The position numbers were made by a program, and so were the translations under genes. A DNA stretch of 64,000 bases. Origin: Clostridiales bacterium. Its GTDB lineage: Bacteria > Bacillota > Clostridia > Lachnospirales > Lachnospiraceae. The stretch covers positions 29,900-93,899 of the forward strand of contig JAJQIK010000013.1 of the NCBI GenBank assembly GCA_021199255.1, in the 5' to 3' direction. Under the pieces are notes generated by a model, which searched no databases, was not told the origin of the DNA, and worked only from the letters and a program-made list of their open reading frames with translations. Below, in pieces: positions 16,293 to 25,549 of this stretch. How positions within the stretch are numbered: position 1 is the first letter of the stretch; the number at the start of each line of letters is the position of its first letter.

Positions 16293-17504
16293 TTAAGGCA
16301 GTCTATGTCCGGCAAACCATTCCTTCATGGTGTTCAGCACCTGTACCAGCTCCTCTTCCGAAATAATATAGGGAACCATAGCGTACAGATATTGTAAGAA
16401 GGGTCTGCTGAAAACGCCCCTCTCATAAGCAAACTGCTGGTAGCCTTTCAGGGTATGGGCGTCATAAACCTCCACGCAGACACAGCCTCCCATGATACGC
16501 ACTTCCTTAATCCGGGGATCTGTAAAGTCCGCCATCTCACGTCTGGTGATCTCCTCAATCCGACGTATCCTGGACATATAGTCTTCCCGTTCAAAAACCT
16601 CAATAGAAGCAAGCGCCACACTGCACGCCAGGGCGTTTCCCATAAAGGTAGGGCCATGCATCAACGCCTGTGCCGGATCGTCCCCATAGAAACCGTCGTA
16701 AACTTTTGTATTTGCCACGGTAACAGCATGCCCGATATACCCTCCGGTCAGCGCTTTGCCTAAAATCAGGATATCCGGCAGAACCAAATCGGCCACAAAG
16801 CGGTTGCCGGTACGCCCGAACCCTGTGGCGACCTCATCAAAGATCAGAAGAACGCCATATTGATCGCACAGCTCCCTTGCCCGCCGCAGGAAGGAAATAT
16901 CATACATACGCATCCCTCCCGCTCCCTGCAGCAGCGGCTCCACGATAAAGCAGTTCAATACCTGATGGTATTTTTCAAAGGCCTCCTCCAATGCGGGGAT
17001 TTCCGTAGGAATATGGATAACGTCCTTCTTCTCCCCATAAGCCTCCAGAATAAAATGATAGTCCTCATCATCTCCCACTTCCATGGTTTTGAAGGTGTCG
17101 CCGTGATAAGCATGGGTCAGGGAGAGCACCTTCGTCCGCTTAAGGTCTCCCCTGTTTACGAAATACTGCAGCGCCATCTTCAGCCCCACTTCCACCGCCA
17201 CGCTTCCCGAATCGGAGAAGAAACAGTAATTCAGATCTCCCGGCAGAAAGCTCTGCAGCTTTTGGGAAAGCCTCTGCACCGGCTCATGGGTCAGCCCGCC
17301 CAGCATCACATGGGCGAAACGGTCTGTCTGGGACTTAATGGCTTCATTGAGCGCCGGGTGCTTATAGCCATGTATCACGCTCCACCAGGAGGAAACGGAA
17401 TCGATCATTTCTCTTTCTTCCGTTTTCAGCCATACCCCCTGCGCGTCGATAATCTTATAGGGCGCTTTCATTGTTTTCATTTGTTCATAAGGATACCAGA
17501 TCAT
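16293..17504 (-). CDS. bioA: Adenosylmethionine-8-amino-7-oxononanoate transaminase
   Basis: 403 residues. A PLP-dependent class III aminotransferase that makes 7,8-diaminopelargonate in biotin synthesis. Visible motifs: WWSVIHGYKHP, SDSGSVAVEVGLKMAL, IFDEVATGFGRTG and the PLP lysine in LGKALTGGYIG. It is slightly shorter than the E. coli enzyme. It is the last gene of bioY-bioD-bioA, 21 bp after bioD, and shares their BirA-type control. Confidence 0.95.
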   Translation of the reverse strand: MIWYPYEQMKTMKAPYKIIDAQGVWLKTEEREMIDSVSSWWSVIHGYKHPALNEAIKSQTDRFAHVMLGGLTHEPVQRLSQKLQSFLPGDLNYCFFSDSGSVAVEVGLKMALQYFVNRGDLKRTKVLSLTHAYHGDTFKTMEVGDDEDYHFILEAYGEKKDVIHIPTEIPALEEAFEKYHQVLNCFIVEPLLQGAGGMRMYDISFLRRARELCDQYGVLLIFDEVATGFGRTGNRFVADLVLPDILILGKALTGGYIGHAVTVANTKVYDGFYGDDPAQALMHGPTFMGNALACSVALASIEVFEREDYMSRIRRIEEITRREMADFTDPRIKEVRIMGGCVCVEVYDAHTLKGYQQFAYERGVFSRPFLQYLYAMVPYIISEEELVQVLNTMKEWFAGHRLP

Positions 17505-17525
17505 GGTCTTTTTCCGCCTTTCTTC

Positions 17526-18212
17526 TCACGCTTCATAAAGAGACGCCAGCGCGTCCCCATCCATATCCAGCCCGGCCGCCCCGTCCTCTACGCAGGCTAT
17601 GACCTTGAGCCCCGTCATATATTCACACATCTTAAGGTTATCCTCTTCCATCAGGTTCCCCGGATGAAAATGGTTAAAGAGGATACCCTTGACAGGAAGC
17701 CCTCTGCTTCTCATATATTCCACGGTCAGAACCACACTGTTAATGGTTCCAAGCCCCGCGTCCGCCACAATCAGGCTGGAAAGCCCCAGCTCCCTGACCA
17801 CATCTTCCAGCTGCAGTCTTGTCCCGTCAAAGCAGAGCGGGCACAGGATACCGCCGCTCCCTTCCATGGTAACGTAATCGTATCTGCCGCAGACTTCCTC
17901 AAACCCCTTCCTGACCACTTCCAGCCGCACAGGATTTCCTTCCATTCTGGACGCCAGATGAGGCGAAACCGCCGCCTCATAGACATAGGGGCACATTTCC
18001 TCAAGGGGCTGGGAGATTCCTGAAACCGTCCTGACGTGCAGCGCGTCTCCCGGAATCAGTTTCCCGTCTTTGCCGTATTCGTTCCCACTCATTGCCGCCT
18101 TATAATAGGCGGCGTTTTTTCCGCTTTCTTTCAGCTTTTTCACAAGCAAACCGGCCACATAGGTCTTGCCTACATCCGTTCCGGTTCCGGTGATAAACAA
18201 TTTTTTACCCAT
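17526..18212 (-). CDS. bioD: Dethiobiotin synthetase
   Basis: 228 residues. ATP-dependent ring closure of diaminopelargonate to dethiobiotin. The N-terminal P-loop FITGTGTDVGKTYVAG and the segment MEGSGGILCPL are characteristic. It lies between bioY and bioA. No bioB or bioF is seen in this window. Confidence 0.95.
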   Translation of the reverse strand: MGKKLFITGTGTDVGKTYVAGLLVKKLKESGKNAAYYKAAMSGNEYGKDGKLIPGDALHVRTVSGISQPLEEMCPYVYEAAVSPHLASRMEGNPVRLEVVRKGFEEVCGRYDYVTMEGSGGILCPLCFDGTRLQLEDVVRELGLSSLIVADAGLGTINSVVLTVEYMRSRGLPVKGILFNHFHPGNLMEEDNLKMCEYMTGLKVIACVEDGAAGLDMDGDALASLYEA

Positions 18213-18255
18213 ATAATAATCCTTACCTCCAGGCGATTTCTATTGCATCATCCTT

Positions 18256-18810
18256 TTACTGCATCGCAGCAATCACCGGCTTCAGCCGTTTTGCCAGCGC
18301 CGCCGCCACAAGGCATAAAAGAATATCCCCCGGAACCGCCAGCACAAAGCAGTACAGAAACAGCGGCCAAAGGGCAATCGGCGTGTCGATGACGAAATTA
18401 CAGATCACATAATAGTATAACATTCCCATGGCATAGACAATGGCAAGCCCGGTAAAATTAGCTGCTAAAATTCTTCCAAATGACCAGTTTTTCTTCTTCT
18501 CCGTCATCTTTCCCGTCACATAGCTCCCAATAACAAAGCCTATGAGATACCCGAAGCTTGGCTTTAACAGATACCAGAAGCCGCCGCCCTCCGCAAAAAT
18601 CGGTAGCCCTGCCAGTCCCAGGAGCACATAAGCCCCCACGCTGAGCGCCCCCAGCCTGCCTCCCAACAGAAGCCCTGCCAGCATGGTAAACAGAAACTGC
18701 AAGGTGAAGGGCACATAGGGAACCGGAATCTTAAGAAAGGCTCCCACCGCCGTTAAAGCTGTAAATATGGCGCATAACGCCATTTCCCTGATCGTTATCT
18801 TCTGTTTCAT
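18256..18810 (-). CDS. bioY: Biotin transporter substrate-binding subunit BioY
   Basis: 184 residues with about six membrane helices. It contains VPFTLQFLFTMLAGLLLGGRLG and the G-rich loop LAGLPIFAEGGGFWYLLKPSFGYLIGF (segments quoted in parts), a hallmark of BioY, the S-component of the biotin ECF transporter. It is the first gene of bioYDA, 105 bp downstream of a promoter overlapped by a BirA-type operator, so uptake and the visible synthesis steps respond together to biotin. Confidence 0.95.
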   Translation of the reverse strand: MKQKITIREMALCAIFTALTAVGAFLKIPVPYVPFTLQFLFTMLAGLLLGGRLGALSVGAYVLLGLAGLPIFAEGGGFWYLLKPSFGYLIGFVIGSYVTGKMTEKKKNWSFGRILAANFTGLAIVYAMGMLYYYVICNFVIDTPIALWPLFLYCFVLAVPGDILLCLVAAALAKRLKPVIAAMQ

Positions 18811-18914
18811 TTTCCTGTCTCCTCACTCTTTTGATTCCCGCGCAGGTCTTCGCGAAGCCTGTCACCGGCTGTGGATTTCACAATTTCCTATGGATTCCCG
18901 CGAGTAACGAGACA

Positions 18915-18943
18915 AGTCTAGCAAAAAGCTTCTTGTTTGTCAA
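18915..18943 (-). promoter_or_regulatory. Promoter of bioYDA
   Basis: On the minus strand, TTGACA and TAGACT are separated by 17 bp. The -35 box lies inside the downstream arm of the BirA-type operator, so repressor binding would block polymerase directly. Confidence 0.75.
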
Positions 18944-18984
18944 CCTATCCTAATTATAGGTTTACAATTAACATAGGTTTACAA
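18937..18984. promoter_or_regulatory. BirA-type biotin operator with an extra half-site
   Basis: TTGTCAACCTAT and ATAGGTTTACAA form an 11/12 inverted repeat with a 7-bp centre (18937-18967), matching the known TTGTnAACC...GGTTnACAA operator of biotin repressor-ligases. A third identical arm, ATAGGTTTACAA, follows at 18973-18984. BirA itself is not in the window. Confidence 0.85.
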
Positions 18985-19023
18985 TTAATTTTTATATCAT
19001 TCCTCAGCTTCTTTCCCAACAAA

Positions 19024-19057
19024 AAATGGTTCCACAATATCAATCGCGGAACCATTT
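19024..19057 (-). terminator. Terminator of the infC-rpmI-rplT operon
   Basis: AAATGGTTCC pairs with GGAACCATTT over a 14-nt loop; on the minus strand the stem is followed by TTTTGTTGG. It lies 14 bp after the rplT stop. Confidence 0.8.
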
Positions 19058-19070
19058 CTCATTCATAGTC

Positions 19071-19427
19071 TTATTTCAGATTAGCCTTTGCAAGCTCGGC
19101 TAATGTGGTAAATCCGGCGGCGTCGTTTACGGCCATCTCCGCCAGCATCTTTCTGTTCATATCTACGCCTGCGTTCTTAAGCCCATACATAAATTTGCTG
19201 TAGGACAAACCGTTCATTCTGGCCGCCGCATTGATACGTGCAATCCATAACTGTCTGAACTGGCGCTTTCTCTCTTTTCTGCCGGCGTAAGAAGACGCCA
19301 ATGCTCTCATTACGGACTGTTTTGCCACTCTATACTGTTTTGATCTTGCTCCTCTGTAACCTTTTGCAAGCTTTAACACTCTGTTATGTCTCTTTTTAGC
19401 GTTTACACCGCCTTTTATTCTTGCCAT
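19071..19427 (-). CDS. rplT: 50S ribosomal protein L20
   Basis: 118 residues, normal length. It begins [24 protein letters not shown] in family-typical fashion and contains [23 protein letters not shown], also typical. It binds 23S rRNA early in 50S assembly and, in Firmicutes, represses its own operon through the leader ahead of infC. Third gene of infC-rpmI-rplT. Confidence 0.98.
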   Translation of the reverse strand: MARIKGGVNAKKRHNRVLKLAKGYRGARSKQYRVAKQSVMRALASSYAGRKERKRQFRQLWIARINAAARMNGLSYSKFMYGLKNAGVDMNRKMLAEMAVNDAAGFTTLAELAKANLK

Positions 19428-19515
19428 GTCTTTTTCCTCCTATACTTGACAATTCTCCGATCCTTCATCTGTCCCGCAGAAATTTCCGTATCCTCTGCGC
19501 CTTGTCTGTGCAAAA

Positions 19516-19713
19516 TCAGATGTAAGGCAAAATCTTTTTCATATTCTTAACATTCGTTGCGTCTGTCATAGCAGGCTTTCTGAGATTTCTCTTATTCTTC
19601 CTTGTCTTCTTCGTTAAGATATGGCGTTTATAAGCTTTGTTTCTTTTCAGCTTACCTGTTCCGGTTACTTTAAAACGTTTTGCAGCAGCTCTGCTTGTCT
19701 TCATTTTTGGCAT
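19516..19713 (-). CDS. rpmI: 50S ribosomal protein L35
   Basis: 65 residues, the expected length, with [18 protein letters not shown] at the start and the very basic stretch [13 protein letters not shown]. Second gene of the operon, between infC and rplT. Confidence 0.98.
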   Translation of the reverse strand: MPKMKTSRAAAKRFKVTGTGKLKRNKAYKRHILTKKTRKNKRNLRKPAMTDATNVKNMKKILPYI

Positions 19714-19789
19714 TTCAAAATCCCTCCTGTATTTATTGTTAATTTCATGGATATCAAACTTAAGATATCATATATTTCAACCGAACCGC

Positions 19790-20296
19790 TTAACGCTTCT
19801 CGGCTAAAAACATCGTCATACTTCTGCCTTCCACCTTCGGCGCCTTATCTACCACCGCAACATCGGCAAGCGCCTGTGCAAAATCGTCTAAAATGTGCTT
19901 GCTGGTATTCATATGCGCCATCTCACGGCCGCGGAACCGAAGCGTAACCTTTACTCTGTCGCCCTTCGAAATAAACTTTCTGGCAGCGTTGACCTTGGTA
20001 TTCAGGTCGTTTGTATCAATGTTCGGAGACAAACGAATCTCTTTAATCTCCACCGTTTTCTGTTTCTTCTTAGCTTCCTTTTCTTTTCTGGTCTGTTCGT
20101 ATTTGAACTTCCCATAATCCACGATCTTACAAACAGGCGGCTTTGCGGTTGGCGCAATCTTCACCAGATCCACGCCGGCTTCCTCTGCCAGCTTCATTGC
20201 CTCCTTCGCCGACATAACGCCGAGCTGCTCGCCGTTCTCCCCAATAACACGTACCTCTCTGTCTCTGATCTGTTCGTTAATAAATAAGTCGCTAAT
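19790..20296 (-). CDS. infC: Translation initiation factor IF-3
   Basis: 168 residues if started at an ATT codon (20294-20296). The N-domain has INEQIRDREVRVIGENGEQLG; the C-domain has KEIRLSPNIDTNDL and KVTLRFRGREMAH, all typical. The ATT start is chosen because GGAGG lies seven bases before it and the resulting ISDLFINEQIR matches family N-termini. The nearby ATG at 20311 lies within the Shine-Dalgarno sequence and has none of its own. infC in other bacteria uses AUU for IF3 autoregulation. Confidence 0.95.
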   Translation of the reverse strand: MSDLFINEQIRDREVRVIGENGEQLGVMSAKEAMKLAEEAGVDLVKIAPTAKPPVCKIVDYGKFKYEQTRKEKEAKKKQKTVEIKEIRLSPNIDTNDLNTKVNAARKFISKGDRVKVTLRFRGREMAHMNTSKHILDDFAQALADVAVVDKAPKVEGRSMTMFLAEKR

Positions 20297-20311
20297 GGTT
20301 TTGCCCTCCAT

Positions 20312-20487
20312 AAGAAATATTAAACTATTAAAAAGTGGATAGCATCGCTATCCACTTCATCATAAACGCTTTCAAACAACTCCCATACGCCCTCAGGACT
20401 GTGGAGTTTAAGCTATGAACGCTTGCGAACCCGATTGTTGCAAGGTGAGAGCGGATACTCTGCTTGTTTGTTATGTGTTTCCACACA
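20312..20487 (-). ncRNA. L20-type (infC) leader RNA with attenuator
   Basis: About 175 nt of untranslated leader between a strong promoter and infC. It ends in a perfect 11-bp stem with a 3-nt loop (AAGTGGATAGC/GCTATCCACTT, 20333-20357) followed by a U-run, an intrinsic terminator just before the infC start. Layout and position match the Firmicute L20 leader, in which L20 binding favours termination. Pseudoknot details were not checked. Confidence 0.8.
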
Positions 20488-20493
20488 ATTAGC

Positions 20494-20522
20494 AATATAA
20501 CACAGGTTCCGGCTCATGTCAA
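20494..20522 (-). promoter_or_regulatory. Promoter of infC-rpmI-rplT
   Basis: TTGACA (20517-20522) and TATATT (20494-20499) on the minus strand with exactly 17 bp between them. It sets the start of the leader RNA at about 20487. Confidence 0.8.
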
Positions 20523-20548
20523 GCGTTCATTTTCAATCTATTCACCAT

Positions 20549-21322
20549 CTATTCCAGCCTGATTGTTTCGGCGCTCGCCTCATATTCCTCCATACGGTCA
20601 TAGTCGGAGGTCTGGGAATAGGTAATCACATAGCTTTTATCCGCGTTAATCGCATACTCAAGCTGGGTAATCTCTATCTCGCCCACCTGATAATGGCAGA
20701 GAATACGGAAAGCCGGATATCCCTCTATCTGTATTCTCTCGAAGCTGTCTATCGTCACCTCAATGTCCTCGCCATAGGCCTGAAGGAAATTCGCTTCCGC
20801 CTGCTCCTTAAAGGTCTCCTCTGTCATCAATTGCAGGGATACGTCCTGCTCCAGCGCCACATAATAAATGGTGGACGCGTCAATAGGATAACGCTTGGTT
20901 ACATACATTCCCGGCACATCCTCCGATTCCTCGAAGGTATCCGGAAGCGTAAAGGTACAGCCCTTGGTGGCGCGGGTATTGTCCATCACGGAGGTATCCA
21001 TTTCCTGCTCCTTTAAAAGCTCCGCCGTCAGTTCGTTTTTCGTCTGCTCATCAATCTCCACCTGCGCCACGCCGGCATTGGTTTTGTCCGCGGCCGTATC
21101 CTCTGCGTCCTCCGAATCGGTATCCGCCCCCATCTCCTCTTCGGCGTCCGACTCTATCTCCTCTTTGGCCTGCGCATCTTCCCCGTCTTCCTGCCCGGCT
21201 TCCCCGTCGCTTTCTTCCTCCTGTGCCTGCGCACTGGTATGTACAGTATCCTTATCGCCGCAGCCTGCCGGTATCCCCAGCGTCAGCAGAACCAAAAGCA
21301 GGCTGATTTTTTTCCTTATCAT
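20549..21322 (-). CDS. Lipoprotein with acidic linker, unknown function
   Basis: 257 residues. The signal peptide ends in the lipobox IPAGC (Cys about residue 21). A ~75-residue region very rich in Glu, Asp and Ala (EEESDGEAGQEDGEDAQ and similar) forms a flexible linker. A folded C-terminal domain follows (CTFTLPDTFEESEDVPGMYV...GYPAFRILCHYQVGEIEITQLEY), resembling small extracellular alpha/beta domains of unknown role. Single gene between infC and a DUF1540 gene. Confidence 0.78.
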   Translation of the reverse strand: MIRKKISLLLVLLTLGIPAGCGDKDTVHTSAQAQEEESDGEAGQEDGEDAQAKEEIESDAEEEMGADTDSEDAEDTAADKTNAGVAQVEIDEQTKNELTAELLKEQEMDTSVMDNTRATKGCTFTLPDTFEESEDVPGMYVTKRYPIDASTIYYVALEQDVSLQLMTEETFKEQAEANFLQAYGEDIEVTIDSFERIQIEGYPAFRILCHYQVGEIEITQLEYAINADKSYVITYSQTSDYDRMEEYEASAETIRLE

Positions 21323-21458
21323 TTCCCTCCGACCTCCTGTTATACACGATATGCTTTCCCGAAATAGTATAATCTAAAATCATACAGCAGGCAATTAGTA
21401 ATTCCTGTCCGCTAACCGCCTGCTGCCGTCCGTTTTCTGTCAATGCTATAATGGAAGC

Positions 21459-21773
21459 CTATGCCTCGCGGAATGTGGCGCACTCCGTTCCCTTGCAGTC
21501 GCAGGCGCCGCAGCCCCTGATGTCCACATGCTCTGCGTGGCACTTATAGTTCGTATTATATACACATTTAGTCGCTTCACAGTCGATGCTGATGGTTTCA
21601 CAGGGGTGATCCAGAGAACTTGCATAAGCGCCCTCGCGCCTCTGGGAAAAGCTCTCGCAGCAGGTGTCCCCGGAATGTTCCGCGTGCGTGCCGCCCACCA
21701 TAATATCGCCCTTGCAACAATACTTGTCCTGATTATAGGTACAATTCTCCACACCGCATTTTAATTCTGCCAT
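21459..21773 (-). CDS. DUF1540 cysteine-rich protein (two repeats)
   Basis: 104 residues with 16 cysteines. Two copies of a DUF1540-type module are seen: CGVENCTYNQDKYCCKGDI and, about 40 residues later, CEATKCVYNTNYKCHAEHV. Each is followed by a Cys-rich tail ending in a TxCxSF- or TECATF-like turn. Probably metal-binding, cytoplasmic, function unknown. Common in spore-forming Clostridia. Confidence 0.85.
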   Translation of the reverse strand: MAELKCGVENCTYNQDKYCCKGDIMVGGTHAEHSGDTCCESFSQRREGAYASSLDHPCETISIDCEATKCVYNTNYKCHAEHVDIRGCGACDCKGTECATFREA

Positions 21774-21889
21774 AATAATAACCGTTCCTTTCTGTTTTGC
21801 TACAAATAATTTTCTTATTTCTTCGCTGACATAGGTTATTATTGACCAAAAACAGGATTCTATGCTCTCCCAGACTCTTTTGTAAAAAT

Positions 21890-23515
21890 TTATCTTTTTA
21901 ATTGGTACAGGTTAAACCAATATCGTTCCAGCAGGTAACTGCCCTGCTCTTCCACCGTCAGTCCGGCCTCCCGCCACTCCTCCGCAATATCTTCCCTGCT
22001 GTTAAAGCTGCCGATAAACCAGACGCCGCAGCCCTCCGTTTCCCCGCTCTGTACCAGTTCCACGACGGCCTCCGTGTCCTCCGCCGTATCATAGGGCCGC
22101 AGGATATCCTGAATCAGCGCTTCCGGCGTACCGCCCCACAAATAACTGCGCACGGTATCTTCCATATAATAAGAAGTGACCGCCTGCACCTGATCAAAAT
22201 TATAAATAACGATATCTTCCTCCCCGATTGCGGCAAGCGCCTGCCGCGTATCCTGCATCAACAAAGCCTTATACTCCTCTTCTCCCAGAAAAGCCCTGTA
22301 ATTGCGCAGGCCAATGACAACAATCAGTAATGTGACGGCCAGTCTCTTTCCCCCCAGCCTGCCGGTTCCGCTCTTCACCGAACCGTCCAGACATACCGCG
22401 AAGGACAGCCAGAAGCAGCCCAGGGCAGGAATCATATAGCGGTAGACAAAAATCGGACGGAGCAACAGCGAAGCGGCAAAGCCAAAGGCTGTCAGGCCTC
22501 CTAAGACGCAGATGCCTGCCGCCGCAAACAGCAGCCGCTCCATGGCCTCTGTTTTTTCTCCCGCCCCTAATACTCTTCCATTATGGTATAGTTTTATAAC
22601 CTTTGCCGTATATAAAGCAAACACGCCCACATAAACCGCAAACAATACTACTGCCAGAAGGGTATTCAGCCTGTCGTCGGCAAAAGACGGCTTCATCAAA
22701 AACTTGATGCAGCCGCCGAGGGAACGCCAGGTCAGCGGCAAAATCCAATAATTCTCATTCACCGCGGTCATCTGCCTGACCAAAGAAGACAGCCATGGCA
22801 TATAGCCCGCCACGGACGCCGCCACCCACAGAAGCCATTCCTTCCTCCGACCTCTGTCCCGCTTCCAAAAGACCAGAAGCACATACAGATACACCATCAC
22901 CACCGCGACACACGCAAAATACTGAGTATAGGCCGCCGCCAGCCCATAAAATACCAGCGCCGCGCCATGCATACGCCGTACTCTCCTGAGACGGTTTCCT
23001 TCGCTTGCCCCGCCATCTCCCTGTAAAGTTCCGTAGGCGTGCAGCAGCGCGGCCGTCACAAACAGAAGCGCCCAGCCATACATACGAATCTCTACCATAT
23101 AGGCAGACAACTGCGGCATGGCGGTAATACAGAACTGAAATACTCCCGCCGTAAAGCAGCCAAAGCGTTTCCGCACAAAAACGACGCTGTAACACCATAA
23201 AATACCATACGGCAGCACCGAAACGAGCTTGGAGACAATAACCCCATTGGCCGCCGGATTGATCAGCTTACAGCAATCAACCGCGAATTTTACGATACAG
23301 TAATAAAACGGCGGATGAACGTCTCTTGCCGTCAAGGCAATTAATTCACCGTAGGAATGTTCTATCATTCCCACGGTGAATAATTCATCATACCAGATAT
23401 CATTGCAGAAACACAGCGCGGCGCTTCTGCCAAGCATCAGAAGACTAATCCCCAAAAGAATCCAGCCCAGGACATCTTTAGGGAGGTGGTTTCCTTTTCC
23501 CGCTAATCTGTTCAT
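21890..23515 (-). CDS. Multi-pass membrane glycosyltransferase (GT39/PMT-like)
   Basis: 541 residues with about ten hydrophobic helices. The first external loop contains NDIWYDELFTVGMIEHS and LTARDVHPPFYY: acidic residues after helix 1, then D-x-H-P-P, the pattern of polyprenyl-phosphate-sugar-dependent GT-C transferases such as the PMT/ArnT/GT39 group. A soluble C-terminal part follows (EEDIVIYNFDQVQAV). It probably transfers a sugar outside the membrane; the acceptor is unknown. Its start lies 12 bp after the thrS stop. Confidence 0.82.
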   Translation of the reverse strand: MNRLAGKGNHLPKDVLGWILLGISLLMLGRSAALCFCNDIWYDELFTVGMIEHSYGELIALTARDVHPPFYYCIVKFAVDCCKLINPAANGVIVSKLVSVLPYGILWCYSVVFVRKRFGCFTAGVFQFCITAMPQLSAYMVEIRMYGWALLFVTAALLHAYGTLQGDGGASEGNRLRRVRRMHGAALVFYGLAAAYTQYFACVAVVMVYLYVLLVFWKRDRGRRKEWLLWVAASVAGYMPWLSSLVRQMTAVNENYWILPLTWRSLGGCIKFLMKPSFADDRLNTLLAVVLFAVYVGVFALYTAKVIKLYHNGRVLGAGEKTEAMERLLFAAAGICVLGGLTAFGFAASLLLRPIFVYRYMIPALGCFWLSFAVCLDGSVKSGTGRLGGKRLAVTLLIVVIGLRNYRAFLGEEEYKALLMQDTRQALAAIGEEDIVIYNFDQVQAVTSYYMEDTVRSYLWGGTPEALIQDILRPYDTAEDTEAVVELVQSGETEGCGVWFIGSFNSREDIAEEWREAGLTVEEQGSYLLERYWFNLYQLKR

Positions 23516-23527
23516 TCTCCCCTCCGG

Positions 23528-25483
23528 TTACTGCGCCGCTTCCTCTTTCCTGATCTCCTTCGTTCTGATTTCCCGGCAGATCTGATCGATAAATTCCTGC
23601 AAAGGCTTTACCCCCTCGTCACCGGCAAAACGGCTTCTGACGGATACGGTCTTATCCTCCGCCTCCTGGGCGCCGACCACCAGCATATAGGGCACTCTGT
23701 CCAGTCTTGCCTCGCGGATCTTAAAACCGATCTTCTCGGAGCGGTTATCCACCGTTACGTCGATGTCGTTGGCCGCCAGTTCCTTCCTGATTTCCTCCGC
23801 ATATTCCTCATGCTTCTCGGAAATCGGCAGCACGCGAACCTGCTCAGGGCACAGCCATGTAGGGAACTTGCCCGCGTACTTCTCGATCAGCCACGCCAGC
23901 GTTCTCTCATAACAGCCCAAAGATGTTCTGTGAATAATACCAGGACGAACCTTATCGCCGTTCTGGTCAATATAATACATATCAAACTGTTCTGCCAGAA
24001 GAGCATCCCACTGAATGGTAATCATGGTATCCTCTTTGCCGTATACATTCCTGGCGTTGATATCTACCTTCGGGCCATAGAACGCCGCCTCGCCGACATC
24101 CTCCACAAAAGGAAGCTCCAGTTCTGTCAGAATATTCCGAATATGCTCCTCCGTCTCGTTCCATACCTCCGCCTCGCCGATATATTTCTTCGGATTCTCC
24201 GGGTCCCACTTGGACAAATGCCAGGTAATATCCTCCAGCAGTCCCAGGGTTGACATCACATACTTTGCCAGGGCGATACAGCCCTTGAACTCCTCCACCA
24301 TCTGATCCGGCCTTACAATCAGGTGTCCCTCGGAAATCGTAAACTGCCTTACGCGGGTAAGGCCGTGCATCTCGCCCGAATCCTCGTTACGAAACAGCGT
24401 AGAAGTCTCGCCATAGCGGATTGGCAAATCCCTGTAGGAATGCTGCGTATTTTTATAACAGTAATACTGGAACGGGCATGTCATAGGACGAAGCGCAAAC
24501 ACCTCTTTATCCTTCTCCTCATCTCCCAGCACGAACATCCCATCCTTATAATGATCCCAGTGGCCGGACATCTTATATAAATCGCTCTTGGCCATGAGCG
24601 GCGTCTTGGTTCTGACATATCCCCACTCTTTGTCCTCCAGATCTTCAATCCAGCGCTGCAGCTTCATGACCATTTTGGTTCCCTTGGGCAGAAGCAGCGG
24701 CAGTCCCTGACCGATAACATCCACGGTTGTAAAAAGCTCCATCTCACGTCCCAGCTTGTTATGGTCGCGTTTCTTAATGTCCTCTAAATGCTCCAGATAC
24801 GCCTCCAGCTCTTCCTTTTTCGCAAAAGCCGTACCATAGATACGCTGAAGCTGCGCCTTGTTGGAATCCCCTCTCCAATATGCCATGGACGAGGAAATCA
24901 ATTTATACGCTTTGATATTTTTCGTGCTCATCAGGTGCGGTCCTGCGCACAGATCCACGAACCCGCCCTGGTCGTAGAAGGAAATCTCAGCGTCCTCCGG
25001 CAAATCCTGAATCAGTTCTACTTTATAAGGCTCTCCCTTCTCTTTCATGAATTGAATCGCTTCTTCCCTGGGCAGGGTAAAACGCTCAATCTTATGGCCT
25101 TCCTTGATAATCTTCTTCATTTCCGCTTCCAGCCGATCCAGATCCTCCCTGGAAAAGGGCTCCGCGTCAAAGTCATAATAGAATCCCTCCTCAATGGCCG
25201 GTCCAATGGTTACCTTGGCATCAGGGAACAGTCTCTTAACGGCCTCCGCCAGAATATGGGAGGTCGTGTGCCTGACTACCTTTAATCCCGCAGGGTCATT
25301 GGCTGTCAAAATGTTTAGCTGGCAGTCCCCCTCAATAACCGTCCGCAAATCCTTTACCTCGCCGTCTACTTCTCCGGCACAGGCCGCTCTTGCAAGCCCC
25401 TCCGAAATGTCCAGCGCAATATCATAAATGCGCATTGCCTGCGGATATTCCTTATAGGAACCGTCTTTTAAAGTAATTTTCAT
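23528..25483 (-). CDS. thrS: Threonyl-tRNA synthetase
   Basis: 651 residues, standard length. Domains in order: TGS (MKITLKDGSYKEYPQ), the editing domain with HTTSHILAEAVK and the distal LCAGPH motif, class II catalytic motifs (LRPMTCPFQ, RYGETSTLFRNE, RPGIIHRTSLGCYER) and the anticodon-binding domain (VRVLPISEKHEEYA). The ATG at 25483 has GGAGG six bases upstream; an upstream in-frame start lacks this. A T-box leader lies upstream, with one small gene in between. Confidence 0.98.
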   Translation of the reverse strand: MKITLKDGSYKEYPQAMRIYDIALDISEGLARAACAGEVDGEVKDLRTVIEGDCQLNILTANDPAGLKVVRHTTSHILAEAVKRLFPDAKVTIGPAIEEGFYYDFDAEPFSREDLDRLEAEMKKIIKEGHKIERFTLPREEAIQFMKEKGEPYKVELIQDLPEDAEISFYDQGGFVDLCAGPHLMSTKNIKAYKLISSSMAYWRGDSNKAQLQRIYGTAFAKKEELEAYLEHLEDIKKRDHNKLGREMELFTTVDVIGQGLPLLLPKGTKMVMKLQRWIEDLEDKEWGYVRTKTPLMAKSDLYKMSGHWDHYKDGMFVLGDEEKDKEVFALRPMTCPFQYYCYKNTQHSYRDLPIRYGETSTLFRNEDSGEMHGLTRVRQFTISEGHLIVRPDQMVEEFKGCIALAKYVMSTLGLLEDITWHLSKWDPENPKKYIGEAEVWNETEEHIRNILTELELPFVEDVGEAAFYGPKVDINARNVYGKEDTMITIQWDALLAEQFDMYYIDQNGDKVRPGIIHRTSLGCYERTLAWLIEKYAGKFPTWLCPEQVRVLPISEKHEEYAEEIRKELAANDIDVTVDNRSEKIGFKIREARLDRVPYMLVVGAQEAEDKTVSVRSRFAGDEGVKPLQEFIDQICREIRTKEIRKEEAAQ

Positions 25484-25549
25484 GATTATCCTCCATCTCC
25501 GAACCAATCTGTCCGGTAATATTTCCTGTCGGCGGGATCGCCGCCTGTT

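Noticed and set aside
20297-20311. ATG start of infC at 20311
   Set aside because: The ATG is part of the Shine-Dalgarno region and lacks one of its own; the ATT 15 bases downstream has the correct spacing and family-like N-terminus.
21252-21443. A 63-codon minus-strand ORF overlapping the start of the acidic lipoprotein
   Set aside because: It overlaps a well-supported signal peptide in another frame and has no ribosome-binding site or recognisable features.
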